Shown: in pieces, positions 63,442 through 64,000 of the stretch
Numbering within the stretch: the stretch's first letter is position 1
Layout: the number at the start of each line of letters is the position of its first letter
NCBI RefSeq assembly: GCF_017743975.1
Contig: NZ_JAGHRC010000002.1
Span: forward strand, 1-64,000
Direction: 5' to 3'
Length of the DNA: 64,000 nucleotides
Origin: Ruegeria sp. R14_0
GTDB lineage: Bacteria > Pseudomonadota > Alphaproteobacteria > Rhodobacterales > Rhodobacteraceae
Translations under genes and position numbers: made by a program
The notes under the pieces: model-generated
Database searches by the model: none
What the model saw: only the letters and a program-made list of their open reading frames with translations
What the model was told of the DNA's origin: nothing

Positions 63442-63972
63442 TCAGGGAAGCCAGTTAATTTCGCACTCGATCCGGTCAAAGAATGCCATCAGATCGTCGC
63501 GCGTCATGGCAACAGTCCGGTCGTTGACCAGCGGGTGCATATAAATGACGTCTGCTGTCCGGGCAGAGGCGTCCATGAAGAACCGCACGTCGTTTTGCAC
63601 CCCATTGATCATCGCCAGAGGGCTAACCGCACCGGGACGAATGCCGAGGTTCTGCAACAACCGATCCGCCGATCCAAAGGACAGGCTGCCGACGCCCAAT
63701 TCTGCACCCAACGCTTTCAGATCAATCTCGCGGCTTTGTTCCAGCGTCACCAGATAGTTTCGCTTTTTCCTGTCCCGCAGGTATAGGTTCTTCAGGCGAA
63801 GAGCGTTTTCGCCCGGCACCATGAACTGATCCTCAACCGACATTGCCTCCTCAACCGTGCGCAGTGGCACGTGAGTATGCAGCCGAAACGCCAGCCCCCA
63901 CGCGTCCAGTTGCGCCAAGAGCGCGTCAGAGCTGAGCGGCAGCGTATCCTGAAAAGCAGATGATGCGTCCAT
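63442..63972 (-). CDS. Prolyl-tRNA deacylase, ProX/YbaK-type
   Basis: The 176-residue protein has the YbaK/ProX fold and hydrolyses mischarged Ala-tRNA(Pro) or similar. It has LAFRLHTHVPLRTVEEAMSV at the N terminus, NLYLRDRKKRNYLVTLEQSR with the conserved Lys, and PGAVSPLAMINGVQNDVRFF with the SPL motif, near the C terminus. AGGAGGTTCCC precedes the ATG. It is convergent with the racemase. The last 28 bases of the window upstream of it hold no gene. Confidence 0.92.
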   Translation of the reverse strand: MDASSAFQDTLPLSSDALLAQLDAWGLAFRLHTHVPLRTVEEAMSVEDQFMVPGENALRLKNLYLRDRKKRNYLVTLEQSREIDLKALGAELGVGSLSFGSADRLLQNLGIRPGAVSPLAMINGVQNDVRFFMDASARTADVIYMHPLVNDRTVAMTRDDLMAFFDRIECEINWLP

Positions 63973-64000
63973 GGGAACCTCCTGTTGGATGCGCTCATCG

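Overview
The window is a stretch of alphaproteobacterial chromosome, most probably from the Roseobacter group of the Rhodobacterales (Ruegeria/Phaeobacter-like). I infer this from the marker set and not from any database search. The markers are a chvG-chvI / hprK / rapZ / EIIA / HPr regulatory block beside ATP-dependent pckA, a methylsuccinyl-CoA-dehydrogenase-like enzyme of the ethylmalonyl-CoA pathway, an F0 operon with two b-type subunits (b and b'), an rsh-DUF2062-pdxJ-lysE-acpS-lepB-rnc run, and many small Rhodobacterales-type families (DUF1491, DUF2062, DUF3429, DUF6473). The DNA is GC-rich and coding-dense, with many 4-base start/stop overlaps and several GTG or TTG starts. I found no IS element, prophage, CRISPR array, rRNA or tRNA gene.

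Layout. 1-9.6 kb: 5' end of tuf, a lipoprotein gene, parC, an SH3-domain protein, an SDR, a HIG1-type membrane protein with a cobalamin adenosyltransferase, etfBA, a DUF6473 protein and a 3-hydroxybutyryl-CoA dehydrogenase. 9.7-17.1 kb: a lysophospholipid acyltransferase, then the regulatory phosphotransfer block (HPr, EIIA-Man, RapZ, HprK, ChvG, ChvI), divergent from pckA. 17.1-24.3 kb: a gene-poor segment with a perfect palindrome, a small winged-helix protein, membrane proteins, methylsuccinyl-CoA dehydrogenase, lipoproteins, recO, an outer-membrane protein and a cupin. 24.4-35.0 kb: the conserved translation/RNA-processing/stringent-response run (DUF1491, era, rnc, lepB, acpS, pdxJ, rsh, rpoZ, folK), interrupted by a multicopper oxidase and a membrane protein. 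35.2-39.0 kb: an NYN protein, then a compact operon ispH-DUF3429-methyltransferase-rnhA-TRIC. 39.0-41.4 kb: two small membrane proteins, fmt, a deformylase-like gene lacking catalytic residues, and def. 41.5-48.8 kb: a MalY-type lyase, a glutathionyl-hydroquinone-reductase-like protein, a receiver-only protein beside a perfect CtrA-type box, cobC-cobD, a lytic transglycosylase and a thioesterase. 48.9-54.1 kb: smc and an aminotransferase. 54.3-64 kb: a FadR/GntR regulator, a glycosyltransferase, atpI-B-E-F'-F, an orphan ArsR regulator with its palindrome, UspA, an EamA exporter coupled to a LysR regulator, an FMN azoreductase, an Asp/Glu racemase-like protein and a prolyl-tRNA deacylase.

How genes work together. 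Several metabolic genes could serve growth on acetate, C4 acids or amino acids: Mcd and Hbd in acyl-CoA conversions, EtfBA as acceptor for Mcd electrons, the adenosyltransferase and CobC/CobD for the coenzyme B12 needed by CoA-ester mutases, and PckA for gluconeogenesis. HPr/EIIA/HprK/RapZ next to ChvGI form a sugar-transport-independent regulatory PTS. Most genes are ordinary housekeeping genes. The most interesting points are regulatory or biochemical: tandem repeats two helical turns apart before pckA, twin GTCA-N7-TGAC palindromes at the GntR/aminotransferase divergence, a CtrA-type box beside a degenerate receiver protein, a probably inactive deformylase paralogue, a racemase with one of its two cysteines replaced, and a lipoprotein with a transglutaminase-like Cys-His-Asp arrangement. 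I found no clearly new multi-gene system.
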